Shown here: piece after piece, positions 9,657 through 20,485 of the stretch
Layout: the number at the start of each line of letters is the position of its first letter
Position numbering within the stretch: position 1 is the first letter of the stretch
Assembly (NCBI GenBank): GCA_025642065.1
Contig: JAODUP010000556.1
Span: forward strand, 25,001-89,000
Origin: Paralvinella palmiformis
Taxonomy: Eukaryota; Annelida; Polychaeta; Terebellida; Alvinellidae
Length of the DNA: 64,000 nucleotides
Reading direction: 5' to 3'
The notes under the pieces: generated by a model
Databases searched by the model: none
What the model saw: the letters and a program-made list of their open reading frames with translations, nothing else
What the model was told of the DNA's origin: nothing
Position numbers and translations under genes: made by a program

Positions 9657-9979
9657 TTGAGTTATAATAATATAATAATGCATGTTTATATAGCGCCAGA
9701 ACCAGGTAACCCTGTTCTGAGACGCTGTACAGTATTATTATCCCTGACTCAGACCTGTTTCCACTCAACACATATCTCAACTCCCAAGGGAGCATACAAC
9801 ACATGCTGCCATTATAGGCGTTACTCGAACATATAGCCATCGCGTCCTGTCAGGTACTAATTTTTATGGATGAGTGAACCAGTCGCCACATGACAACACT
9901 GCAGCTCCCGGAGATTCGAACACGCGACCCTTCGGTTACGAGTCCTACGCTCTAACTAACTGTGCTATCACGGCTCGGC
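9657..9979 (-). mobile_element. tRNA-derived SINE (type A) with LINE-like 3' hairpin tail
   Basis: About 323 bp, read on the minus strand. The head runs from 9979: GCCGTGATAGCACAGTTAGT (A box), an arm with CTCGTAA, then GCGTGTTCGAATCTCC (B box). The central body contains CTCCCTTGGGAGTTGAG. The tail at 9727-9692 reads AGCGTCTCAGAACAGGGTTA then CCTGGTTCTGGCGCT, which folds into a hairpin, and ends in a TTAT-rich simple repeat. The tail is nearly the same as the 3' end of the LINE at 51180-50460. This suggests the SINE uses that LINE family's reverse transcriptase. The open frame across it is incidental. Target-site duplications were not evident. Confidence 0.8.
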
Positions 9980-10540
9980 ATATATCTTGATAAGTATTGT
10001 GTTAAATCCTTCGGAAAGACACAATCGTTCAGCTAAAATACTAGTCTCAGTCTCCGCATAATATAAAATAATTTGCTGAGACATTTCCAGTTTTTACCGT
10101 TAGTAAAAAGTAGCCATCCCCTATTAACAGTGGGCGCCATAGCTGTTTCTAACCCGAGACCGCAGTTGGTAACCGATGCAACGCAATTCGTCTGGATCGG
10201 TCCATCATGCTATTTGTTCCCATTGTTATTGATGAGCTTCCATTGATCAGAAACATACAGGTTAGTAATATTATAATTGTTTATTATTATTTTCAACAAA
10301 CAAGGCTAAATGTTAAAATATATTATTTAATTTTTAATTTAAGTATCATATCTTATATTGATCCCTTTGTAGGTGAACTTTGGTCCAGATTAAGAGAAGA
10401 AATATTAATAATCTCCATCATAATATAAACTAATAATAAAGAAAGTGAAACGAAGTTTAATCAACTAAAAATTAAAATTAGCACTTATATTATTCTATAC
10501 AACAACAACAAAAATTTATTTATTATCTATCTTCGAGTTA
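9980..10540. other. No gene seen
   Basis: AT-rich intron DNA; nothing recognised on either strand. Confidence 0.4.
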
Positions 10541-10544
10541 TATT

Positions 10545-11160
10545 TCTTGGGTCATCGTAGATCAGCGGTAAAGTCCACGTCAGAAATACCCAAGTATATA
10601 AATCAGTTGACGACGGACCTTTAAAGGGACAGTTCACCCTCAGATAATATTTCTTAAATATGTAATGCTTAGAATAGTATCCAAAAAGTCCACAATAATA
10701 ATCACGAAATATACCTGATATTATACATATAGGGAAATAATCAAAATTACTGGAGGCCCGCCATTACGGCTGCACCAGTCCTTTGACGTCACCTGGGCCA
10801 GGCGTACACAGAGTTCACATAGACACCAGTTAGTGTTTCCGGTTCTCCTCGTGCTTTCTTCGGTGATTCCGTTTTTTTTCTGAAACACTGGGAATCATCT
10901 TGTAATGGTTCTTCTGGCTCAAACTGATATGGTTGTGTATCAAACTGATATGGTTATGTATCAAACTGATATGGTTATGTATCAAACTGATATGGTTGTG
11001 TATCATTCGTGGTGTAATTTTAACAAGGTTATTGCGTTTTATTCTGTACGTTTTATTCTTGTACGGGCTCCACAGACTTCCAGTCAAACTGCTGGGTTCA
11101 AGTGACGTCAGCATTCGGGAGCTTCAAAATGGCGGCACTTTGAACCGGATTATTTAATAA
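10545..11160 (+). repeat. Probable dispersed element with internal 21-bp tandem repeat
   Basis: A stretch of higher complexity (TTTAAAGGGACAGTTCACCC start, GACGTCA-containing flanks near 10775 and 11102) that contains a perfect-looking 21-bp tandem repeat at 10918-11005. The unit is TATGGTTATGTATCAAACTG plus A, four to five copies. The repeat is open in several frames because its period is a multiple of three. I suspect an interspersed element of unknown class; no homolog was found elsewhere in this window. Confidence 0.4.
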
Positions 11161-11878
11161 GTGGGTGAGCATAGCTGTATTACCGTAGGTCCCTGCCATT
11201 AAGCCGACCCGGTCATTAAGCCGAGGCCGTGTTAGTAACTAACCCTTTATTGAAAATAAATTAATTAATCAGTAATTATCCCATTATTAGTATAAATATG
11301 CCCGGACAAAATATGTATATGGGAGATGTTCTGCCGCCAAACGAATGAGATACGACATTCTTGGGTACGGAATGTCTGGGTACGAGTTAGTTGTCTTGTT
11401 ACCGACACCGCCTTCGAATTGAAAGTCGTGAAATGTGCTAATGAGTCCAACAACTTTTATCCATAATTACAAAAATCAGATAAATCTACATATAAATATT
11501 GATTTTCATTATAAAGCCATAAATAATTATCATCAACTTGTTTTTCTATTTTCACTCCATGACTGCATGAGTTTAAATCAAAATGACGATTGATGTCCGT
11601 TTGCATCTAAATCTACTGATGTAAACTATGACTAGAGTGTAGATGGCTGATAACACACTGAACATTTTTCTCCCGCTGACAGGATTTCGTGACACTGAAA
11701 TAGCACCGGCCATTCAGCGGTCCCCCCCCAACAATAAAATAAGGGTCAAAATGTTGACACAAAGTCTCCTGCAAATTTGAAATGAAGGTGGGCTCTTCCT
11801 TTAACATCAGTGTTCAAATTCTGACCTAGCTATGGCAAAAGGATGTTTCATCTTTTACTACATCTCATTTCCATAAGA
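11161..11878. other. Intron with possible old repeat, no gene called
   Basis: Short minus-strand frames at 11453-11265 and 11807-11613 lack splice support. CCATTAAGCCGACCCGGTCA is followed by a second TTAAGCCGAGG near 11200. Nothing firm. Confidence 0.35.
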
Positions 11879-12345
11879 GGTTAGTTGACTCATTTATCAT
11901 AAGACGTCAGTTGACTCATTTATCATAAGACGTCAGTTGACTCATTTATCATAAGACGTCAGTTGACTCATTTATCATAAGACGTCAGTTGACTCATTTA
12001 TCGTAAGACGTCAGTTGACTCATTTATCGTAAGACGTCAGTTGACTCATTTATCATAAGACGTCAGTTGACTCATTTAGTATAAGACGTCAGTTGACTCA
12101 TTTATCATAAGACGTCAGTTGACTCATTTATCATAAGACGTCAGTTGACTCATTTATCATAAGACGTCAGTTGACTCATTTATCGTAAGACGTCAGTTGA
12201 CTCATTTATCGTAAGACGTCAGTTGACTCATTTATCATAAGACGTCAGTTGACTCATTTAGTATAAGACGTCAGTTGACTCATTTATCATAAGACGTCAG
12301 TTGACTCATTTATCATAAGACGTCAGTTGACTCATCTATCATACA
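11879..12345. repeat. 26-bp minisatellite, 18 copies, each with TGACTCA
   Basis: Unit TTGACTCATTTATCATAAGA plus CGTCAG, exactly 26 bp. The first TGACTCA is at 11886 and the last at 12328, with constant spacing. Unit variants TATCGT and TAGTAT recur in the same order seven units apart (units 5, 6, 8 and 12, 13, 15), a 182-bp higher-order period. Each unit carries a consensus AP-1 site (TGACTCA) and GACGTCA. The first intron of the minus-strand gene holds this array. Confidence 0.97.
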
Positions 12346-12636
12346 AAATTGGTCGTAGAAAAGCAACATTTAATGACCATCACAGGAAGATCTATCTGAT
12401 CTCAGATCACTGTATTTAAATCACAGAAAATCAAATTGTATTTCAAGAAATACTTGGGTACTTATTCACTAATTCCTTATTTCACCCTAAAATAAACTCC
12501 TACGCCATCACATTCTGTATAAGTTTAGATTTTGTTATTTTTTCTACAATATTTCTACATAATACCAACTATGAAAAAAATGGGGTTAAGTTTAAATGCA
12601 AAAATGCCTGAATTTGTACTTCGATACTACAGGTTA
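12346..12636. other. Spacer between two minisatellites
   Basis: AT-rich, nothing recognised. Confidence 0.4.
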
Positions 12637-12637
12637 G

Positions 12638-13058
12638 TGAATTATCAAGTTTGTCTCATTAAAATCATCTATTATCAGGTCTGTCCCATTAAAAGAGTCC
12701 ATTATCAAGCCTATCTCATTAAAAGCGTTCATTATCAAGTCTGTCACATTAAACCGTTCATTACCAACTATGTTCCATTAAAACCATTCATTATCATGTA
12801 TGTCTCATTAAAATCGTCCATTATCAAGTCTGTCTCATTCAAAACGTTCATTATCAAGTATTTCTAATTAAAATCGTCCATTATCAAGTATCTCTAATTA
12901 AAACCGTCCATTATCATGAAAGATTCACTAAAATCATCCATTATCAAGACTGTCTCATTAAAAGTGTCCATTATCAAGTCTGTCTCGATAAAATCGTCCA
13001 TTATCAAGCCTGTCTCATTAAAATAGTCAATTATAAAGTCTGTCCCATTGAACCATTT
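12638..13058. repeat. 30-bp minisatellite, 14 copies
   Basis: Unit CATTATCAAGTCTGTCTCAT plus TAAAATCGTC, with 10-30% divergence among copies. The plus-strand frame over it is a repeat translation. Confidence 0.93.
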
Positions 13059-13506
13059 TCTATTTCGGGTTTATAGCTGAGTAAAGATTATTTTGTACGA
13101 TGAGAATCGGTAGATGGAGCCACTGAGTCAGATAATTTGGATTAATTATAAACACTAACAGTTTGATTATGAATTTAATGAACTACTCATATTTATTCAT
13201 TTCTTCGTTCATTTATTTATTCCTTAATATCTTCATTCAGTCCTGTTTTAAAGCATTTAATTAATTAGTCACTAAGTCGGCCATTCAATAATATCTACGT
13301 TAATGGGTCAATGGATCAATCAATCAATCAACTGTTCAAACAATTCATTAAAAATCAATCAATCAGCCCACATACCTGAAGTGAATAATGAAAAGCCAGA
13401 CCATTTCCAATGCTATACCCCCCCCCCTCGTATATTATCATTAAACCACACCTCACCTCAACACCACCAATCCACGAATATCCAGATTTTCATCACACAG
13501 ACTCAC
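13059..13506. other. Intron 3' of the start exon
   Basis: AT-rich sequence with short ATCA repeats near 13313-13345 and a poly-C run near 13419. It begins right after the GTGAGT donor of the start exon (minus strand). Confidence 0.5.
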
Positions 13507-14237
13507 CAATCCAGACTGAACTCATTCGGATCGAACTGGTAGCTAACCGAATTCAGACTCCGATAATATCGAATCGTCTGCTGCGAGTCAAATTCGGCGA
13601 GAAGTCTTTTGAGGATGCGTGCCTTGTATTGTTTGCTGCTCTCACTTCCGTTGATTCCTCCTAGATCGGAATCCTCATCCTCCGAACTGCTATCCTCAGA
13701 TCGGGATCCCACAGAATCCTCATCGTTCACGAGATCGAGGCCGTGATCCTTGCGCCACTGACGCCATCTGTCGAGTTGAAGAGGCGAAAATATCTTGACG
13801 CTGGGTTCTTCCTTCGTTTCCGTGGACGAGGAAGCAGTCGAAATGGCTGACTGGGTGCTATTTTCTTTCGATTCATAGTCACCGTATGACCGACTTCGAC
13901 TGAACGAGCATTCGCTGTAATCTTCCGGTTCCGTTTCGTCGCCATTTACTTTGCCTGTGTATGGGAAACTGTAAAATAGTCGGTCTTCAGGATCGGAAGT
14001 GGCAGGCGAAGAAGAGTACGTCGACCAATCGCCAGGAGCGCTACGAGTCACCGAGTCTGTATCTGTCGACTCCGAACTGCGGGCTGAGAGAGAGCTGGTG
14101 AAGTAGCTCGAATTGTTTGTTCTTAGGTCCGAACCCAGCGACGAAGTGATATCCGAGTCGGTCAGACTACGATCTGTGCCACACGGGGCCGACTTTGTCT
14201 GCCGATCCGACCATGTGACCGCCTCCATGTGATCCAT
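13507..14237 (-). CDS. Start exon of unknown Ser/acidic-rich protein
   Basis: A 243-codon minus-strand exon with clear coding composition, ending at donor GATTG|GTGAGT in phase 2. ATG at 14237 is chosen because two in-frame stops (TGA, TAA) lie just upstream and GCAGACATGG fits the animal start context. The protein is Ser/Thr-rich in residues 20-75, Glu/Ser-rich in 100-140 and acidic in 170-200 (SEDSSSEDEDSDLGG). Two segments look ordered: FSPLQLDRWRQWRKDHGLDL (about 150-170) and KARILKRLLAEFDSQQTIRY followed by YRSLNSVSYQFDPNEFSLD at the end. No signal peptide or membrane segment. A T-rich stretch ending in tgtcattgcag lies 30 bp upstream, so the exon may follow a 5'-UTR intron. Family not recognised. 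Confidence 0.8.
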
Positions 14238-14257
14238 GTCTGCGGTGACCCCTTATC

Positions 14258-14330
14258 AGTACATCAGGCTGCAATGACACCTATCGGTCAACCAACAAAA
14301 CTTTGATAAACTTTATATTAAGTATAGTTG
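14258..14330 (-). promoter_or_regulatory. Possible 3' splice site ahead of the start exon
   Basis: On the minus strand GGTGTCATTGCAG precedes CCTGATGTACTGATAAGG and then the ATG. This would make a spliced 5' leader. No TATA box or other core promoter element was identified upstream. Confidence 0.3.
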
Positions 14331-14475
14331 TTGTTGTTTTTATCAGTGTTGTTGTGCTGTTTGTTGTTTATTGTAGTTCTTGTTGTTAATCATATTATTC
14401 CTTGCTAGTTAGTTGTCCATGCTGCTGTTTCTATTGATAATGTTGTTGTTGTAATTACTCTGTCCATTAGAGTTA

Positions 14476-14507
<32 letters not shown>

Positions 14508-14640
14508 CTCTCATGATTATTATAGCTGATCCGGTTTGTTTCCTGATGTTCTTATTCATTGTCTACTGTCGTTGTTGCTGCTCCTACTGATGTTGTTGCT
14601 GCTGCTGGTACTATTGTTGCTGTTGTTGCTGTTTCATATA
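14331..14640. repeat. (GTT)n-rich tract
   Basis: Repeated GTTGTTGTTGTT blocks with GCTGCTGCTG near 14575-14630; open frames on the plus strand are leucine/valine translations of it. Confidence 0.85.
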
Positions 14641-15840
14641 ACGCCACGGAGGGAGCATTCGGTTTCTCAACAGGAGCTCGTTTTAGAAAGAAAACAAGAT
14701 ACTCGCCTTTCAGAATCCGAAAACGCATAAAAATTGAACACGTGACTCATCATCGACATTATTATCATCGATTGATACCGATCGATCACTGTCGATAATA
14801 TCCGTTTATTGTTCAATTATCCCCCCAATAGTCGACCTTCAGACGATCTAACGAGAAATGACTGTAACCGGAAGTGTTCACTTTAATACGTGAACTATTT
14901 ATGAGCCAGGAACAGCAACCATCCCAAAACCGTAATTTATATTTGAATTGTTCTATTGTGCGTGTCATCTGACACCGGAAACTGTTAACTACGTCACACC
15001 TAGTCGGGTTTACAAGCGGACACGTGATCTGTGACGTAACTGGTTTAACAAAATGACAGTAAGAGAGCTGTAGCAAGAAGGGGGGTCGCTTCGGGTCAGC
15101 CGCGTATCGATGTAGATCCGCTTACTATGCTCCTAAACACGTCATACGACCTGAACTAACACACCCTCTCTCTCTCTCTCTCTCTCTCAATAAGTAGGTT
15201 AACTTGTCTAGATTCCGGTTTGCACAATGCTTGCAATCCTTTTTTTTTGGTTTTGTTTTTCAAACCAAAGATTCAATACCCTCAAAGAATCATGGATCAA
15301 GAAATGTGTACGTGGCCCATTCAAGAATCCTGAACACAAACATCAGCCTTCCTGTTTACAAATATCGATATCGATATCCAGTTATCCACATATACCGCGA
15401 TTCGACCAGTTAATCCCTAAGACGGCGACGCACGGCGATCCATATATGACAGTGAAATCCAGAATATAAACTCGCCAAATGTTACCTAAAAGCGTATCTA
15501 TCGATGATTGGTCTACCTTTGGTAGCCATGGCAGCTGTAAGATAAACAATGCCGGAATCCGATTGATTTGGGATTTTCCGGTTTTCTAGAATATTTACTC
15601 TTGTCGTTATTAACTTATTGCCTTCTTGGTTCTGTCACGTCTATACCTCTATATCTCGTATTTTGTAGAAATACAAAATGTTGCCGTTTTACGGTCAAAT
15701 ATGTACACAACTAAATGAACCTCCAAAGATTATGAGACGAGGTAAAAGATGATACATATTAACCAAGCCATTAACTAATAAATATAACATAAATATTGGT
15801 GGGGGGGTTATATGATGTGAATAGATCGATGGGTAGACTT
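14641..15840. other. Upstream flank of the minus-strand gene; no exon identified
   Basis: Higher complexity and CpG content than average around 14860-15130, where a promoter or 5'-UTR exon of the gene starting at 14237 could lie, but no signal is decisive. A (CT)n run is at 15164-15189. ATATCGATATCGATATC palindromic sequence is near 15362-15378. Confidence 0.4.
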
Positions 15841-16420
15841 AGAAGGTATATGCCCGTGGTACATGAAGGTTAGTATAACATCATGGTGTACTTGGGTGGT
15901 ACATGAAGGTTAGTATAGCATCATGGTGTACTTGGGTGATACATAAAGGTTAGTATAACATCATGGTGTACTTGGGTGGTACATGAAGGTTAGTATAGCA
16001 TCATGGTGTACTTGGGTGGTACATGAAAGTTAGTATAGCATCATGGTGTACTTGGGTGATACATGAAGGTTAGTATAACATCATGGTGTACTTGGGTGGT
16101 ACATGAAGGTTAGTATAGCATCATGGTGTACTTGGGTGGTACATGAAGGTTAGTATAGCAGCATGGTGTACTTGGGTGGTACATGAAGGTTAGTATAGCA
16201 TCATGGTGTACTTGGGTGGTACATGAAGGTTAGTATAGCATCATGGTGTACTTGGGTGGTACATGAAGGTTAGTTTAGCATCATGGTGTACTTGGGTGGT
16301 ACATGAAGGTTAGTATAGCATCATGGTGTACTTGGGTGGTACATGTAGGTTAGTATAGCATCATGGTGTACTTGGGTGATACATGAAGGTTAGTATAGCA
16401 TCATGGTGTACTTGGGTAAT
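15841..16420. repeat. 40-bp minisatellite, 14 copies
   Basis: Unit ACATGAAGGTTAGTATAGCA plus TCATGGTGTACTTGGGTGGT, 40 bp, starting at 15861 and ending at 16420 with only one to three differences per unit. Variants AACA and GTGAT mark some units (15861, 15941, 16061). Confidence 0.97.
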
Positions 16421-16830
16421 GCATGCTGTTTGTATGAGCCTGTAACTTGGTAAGTACAACACATTATAATATAGATGGGTGGTAGATAGTGTTGTAGGTG
16501 GGTAATACATAGTGTTTAGGTGATCTGTATATAGAGTTGTAGGTGGGTGGTACATGGGATTCTAGGTGGGTGGTACATGGTGTTGTACGTGGGTGCTATA
16601 TGGTGTTGTAGGTGGGTGCTATATAGTGTTGCATGTGGGTGATAGATCGTGCTGTAGGCGGCTGATACATGACAATTTATGAGGGTCTCATATGAAATTA
16701 TAGGTGGGTGATGCCTGGTGATGTATTTAAGTAGTACATTGAAGTATAAATGGGTGATACACAGTGATGTATGCATATATTTGTGGTGAGAGATGTATGT
16801 GTTATAAGGTTGTGTAGGTAGAAAATCATA
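16421..16830. repeat. Degenerate flank of the 40-bp array (about 20-22 bp half-units)
   Basis: TAGGTGGGTGGTACATGGTG and GTAGGTGGGTGCTATATGGT type units recur with increasing decay away from the clean array. The motif GGGTGGTACATG is shared with the 40-bp units, so this looks like the older edge of the same array. Confidence 0.75.
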
Positions 16831-18800
16831 TTGTGGTATGTGTAAGTACTCTTGTTAAGAGAAAGCAATCATCTAGAATTAATGATTCAAATATGTAAAT
16901 CCCCATAACTGGGTAAAATGTGGTGCAATGTGGGTGTGGGTGGCAATATTTAGTATCGAAATGCTGATTTGAGGTGATAAATACCGCTGAATATTTGTAG
17001 AAGTAGAACGAAGTGGTATGTGGCACTAAGTTAGGATGGTACGTCATATTACTGCTGCTTAATTACCCACTAACACCTCTGCACAACTTAACATCAATAA
17101 TAATAACAGTCTTTATTAAAATTGATCCGGGCCACCCTCAGGTAAGTCATGTAAAGAGAAGGAACAATCATTGAGTGGCATGTCGTCACGCGATGTGAGC
17201 GATAATAAGAGATATTCAATCAATTTGTCGTCCGTCCATAATCCTGACTTGAGTTATACCAGAGAGAACTGTAACTAAACATTTACAGACACAATATACT
17301 GAGAGAATAGAAACTAAGTAAATGATATTATAAATAATTGATAAAATAAAAGTAAAAAAACTTTACCCAATAAAATCATAATAAATCTACCTGTAGTATA
17401 TATAATTATGTTGTTAGTTTCTCTGGTCTCATAATATAATATGAATTATGTTTTATTATATCAAAATTTTATGAATAACATTATATAATTTTAATTAACC
17501 TTATCAACCCCGAATTTCTGAAGCAGCTATTACAATTTCAACCTTTGTTCCTTCTTAATCAATGCCTTGTAACAGGTAAATTCTTCATCAAGGCTTTACA
17601 AATTATATCTGAATCACAGAAGATGTAGCTTTAGAATAGTAGTAAAGTGATCAACGTTGTGGCTAATTAGCATATAATTAGTATATGCAAATAATCTTAA
17701 AATGAAATACAATTTATATTTTGTGACTCATGTACAAATGAACGCCCAAAAATTAGACATGTTTAAAACTACAAGGTAGGTCTACATGTACTCTATCAGC
17801 ATCAAGAAGAAGTACAGTAATATCTGCATTTATCTGTGAAATATTAAAGTTAACATGCAAGTTTGATGATTTTGGTTGATTGCGGAGGGAAAAATAAGAA
17901 TCGTAGAAAATCTTCCCAAACCTGTTTACAAAATGTATAATAATAAATGTTTTATCCTTTTAAATCCCAGACGTGAGTGATTTCAGATTAGAAAGGAGTG
18001 AATGATTTACGTTTAAAAATTATACCATTGATTCAATAATAAATCACGTTCACTAATAGTACCGTACATAATAGCATACATTATATTACACAACTTTAAA
18101 ATGTTAGAAAATTGGTTTAGATTAAAAAATACTCTGTATTTAATTGTATAGCATGCTCATTTTCAATTAATGGGGGGGAAACTAATACATTGTCTGACAC
18201 ATTAAGACAAATAATGTTAGTTTCAAAAATATAGAAAAAATGGCTTAAAAGTTAACAAATCAATAATTAAAATACTTAATCAAATATAAATATGATGAAA
18301 TGAAAGTAAATCGATATCAGTTTTGTACATTTAAATAGAAATAAAACTATCAGTTGTTTTACAAACTATCACAATAATACTTTCAATTAAACCCACAAAC
18401 TTAGACACCCAAATTGATGCTAACTAACTATAGTTTAATATATCTTATATACTTGCTGAAAAAGATAGAATATACTTTGAAATACCTCTTTATTACAACC
18501 AAACAAGTCTTTATTAGCAAAATGAATTAATAAAAGTGTTCTTCATGTCTTTAATTAACCTCAAGTTTATTGTACATGAACCGGAAATGTAACAAAACAA
18601 CCCCTAATCATTATGTACAAACTTACACTAAATAACGTATATTACTTAATGATCATTAAACTAGCTCTTCCCAATAGATGACAGCCTCGAGGTCTCTACC
18701 CCAAATGTCAACAAGATGATCATTAAACATTAAAAGTATCAAAAAATGTCATAAATAGAACTTCTTGAATGTTTTATCGGCAATGAGTTATTTATCGATT
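16831..18800. other. AT-rich intergenic stretch, nothing recognised
   Basis: About 2 kb of AT-rich DNA without an open frame over 60 codons after 17047. The only structure noted is a 12-bp direct repeat, TGATCATTAAAC, at about 18650 and 18717, flanking some 55 bp. Confidence 0.5.
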
Positions 18801-18801
18801 A

Positions 18802-18848
18802 TTAGATTATTATTATCATCATCATCATCATCATCATCGTCATCATAG
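18802..18848. repeat. (ATC)n microsatellite
   Basis: ATTATCATCATCATCATCAT with one CGT interruption. Confidence 0.9.
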
Positions 18849-19190
18849 CGTGTCATAATGTGTATTATAATAAGAAACAGAATGGTAGCTATCAGAAGTA
18901 AATAGATATGGTAATTTTAATTGCTACGTCATTTCTGTATATAAGGTTGCCGCAGTATAATGAGTTTTGTCATAACGTATGTAATGTGGTTCTTTCTCTA
19001 TGTGGGGGAAGGAAAAACAGGCAGGCAGAGAGAGGGGGAGGGTAAAACGCGTGTTTGTGTACGTGTGCGTGTGCGTTCATTAAAAAGGAACTCTACTGAG
19101 AGCAAAAAGAACTCAACTGACATACGGGAACACAAATTAGTCATCAGAAAGTGCTTCCACCTGGCGAATGTAATGATTGCGAACAAACAT
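18849..19190. other. No gene called
   Basis: Purine-rich patch at 19005-19045 and a short GT run. A 62-codon minus frame and a 91-codon plus frame overlap here; neither has splice or homology support. Confidence 0.35.
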
Positions 19191-19195
19191 TCGCT

Positions 19196-19226
<31 letters not shown>
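19196..19226. repeat. (TA)n microsatellite
   Basis: About 13 uninterrupted TA units. Confidence 0.95.
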
Positions 19227-19299
19227 TATAGGTGAAGGACACAAAGAGTAAATTGGATAGATTATGATCATGGTCGTAATGCTCTGCAGTATTTTTTAT

Positions 19300-19416
19300 T
19301 ATCTGTCTGTCTGTCTGTCTGTCTCCCTGTGTATCTGTCTGTCTGTCTGTGTATCTGTCTGTCTGTCTATCTGTCTGTGTATCCTCTGTCTGTCTGTCTA
19401 TCTGTCTACGTGTCTA
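19300..19416. repeat. (CTGT)n microsatellite with CTAT/GTAT variants
   Basis: TCTGTCTGTCTGTCTGTCTC followed by more CTGT/GTAT units. The plus-strand frames here are Cys/Leu/Ser translations of the repeat. Confidence 0.93.
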
Positions 19417-19551
19417 TCCATCTCACACACACACGCCAGCATGCACTATTAGCAAGATATGTTTGAGCATGAAAAGTGGCCGCTATCGATCTAATTCCCT
19501 GGTTATATTCATGATTCTCTGTGCCAGTACCTTATTCTACACTGCTAAATA

Positions 19552-19568
19552 ACGCGCGCGCGCGCACG

Positions 19569-19616
<48 letters not shown>
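19552..19616. repeat. Compound (CG)n(CA)n(TA)n microsatellite
   Basis: CGCGCGCGCG then CACACACACACA then a run of about 15 TA. It lies just inside the intron of the candidate exon at 19838-19627. Confidence 0.95.
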
Positions 19617-19618
<2 letters not shown>

Positions 19619-19626
19619 ACACTCAC

Positions 19627-19838
19627 CTTCCTTGCTTATGGCGCTTTCCAACGTTGCCTCTATCATATCCACTCCTGTTTACCTTCTCACCATCTTCTCT
19701 CATTACCTTCGTCTTGTTACCTTCCTGTCTTTTCCCATTACCACATTCCTTACCCTCATTATTCCTGCCTTTACGCGAGGTAACTTTCTTCGCGTTAGAA
19801 ATGGCTTTCCTATTTATATCTTTTGTTCGTCCAGACAT
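19627..19838 (-). CDS. Candidate first exon, Lys/Arg/Gly-rich small protein
   Basis: On the minus strand ATG at 19838 opens 70 codons (MSGRTKDINRKAISNAKKVT at the start, GYDRGNVGKRHKQGR near the end). It ends at a strong donor, AAGGAAG|GTGAGTG, in phase 2. Purine-rich and lysine-rich, with no hydrophobic core, so it would be disordered. The next exon was not found. The intron starts with a long TA/CA microsatellite. The opposite strand is also open. The call rests only on the ATG and donor; it could be chance. Confidence 0.3.
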
Positions 19839-19860
19839 GTTTGATTTCTCTTATAAATAA

Positions 19861-20440
19861 ATATTTTTCTATCAGTATATATTTTAATCAAATAATCCTA
19901 TATTACTGTTTATCATCAAAGATACGTGTATATATTCATAGCTGTATATTTGTATATTAATATACTGTAGCATATGAATATATTCAGATCATCATATGCC
20001 TATATCAAATGTGAATTTATAGTTATTCTTACATATTGCTCTATCAATATATTATCAAAAATAATATTTTACCATAATAATATGCTATATGATATTACAT
20101 TATAATATCATATCAACAAAGCATACACGTATCATTATAATCCTATGTATACACAGAGAGATCGTGTGAGATCTATTCCTATATCATTGTATTCCTTCTC
20201 CAACACAAGCCAATATCACCTTTTATAAACCTATATCAGTATGTACACATATTGTCACATATACTGCCCTCTTGCGGCAATCCACGTCACTTGTTTGTTT
20301 ATATAAAGAATGTAGGTAATTAATGAGGGTAATATGTCTGTCTGTTTGTCGACACCTGAACTGTTCTTGGACCAAAATAAAGAGAAACTTGAGACGTTTA
20401 TCTAGTCTAGTTTATAGCTCGAACAAAGGCTATGTTATGA
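19861..20440. other. AT-rich, nothing recognised
   Basis: Many short ATATCA/TATATT stretches; no frame or repeat family identified. Confidence 0.45.
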
Positions 20441-20449
20441 CAGTTACTA

Positions 20450-20485
20450 GGTGTGTGTGTGTGTGTGTTTGTGTCTGTGTGTGTC
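20450..20485. repeat. (GT)n microsatellite
   Basis: GTGTGTGTGTGTGTGTTTGT with short interruptions. Confidence 0.85.

Noticed and set aside
9897..9979. tRNA gene with A and B boxes on the minus strand
   Set aside because: It is continuous with a SINE body and LINE-like tail and lacks a pairing acceptor stem; likewise the heads at 8935, 34452 and 58520.
11879..12345. Regular repeats reminiscent of a CRISPR array
   Set aside because: The whole 26-bp unit repeats without unique spacers and no cas-type genes exist; this is a minisatellite. The same holds for the 28, 30, 39 and 40-bp arrays.
13727..13945. 72-codon minus-strand frame inside the start exon
   Set aside because: A shifted-frame shadow of the 243-codon exon, which has the firm ATG and donor.
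18649..18728. 12-bp direct repeat TGATCATTAAAC as a target-site duplication
   Set aside because: Only about 55 bp of unremarkable sequence lies between the copies, with no tail, TIR or internal promoter; in AT-rich DNA this can be chance.
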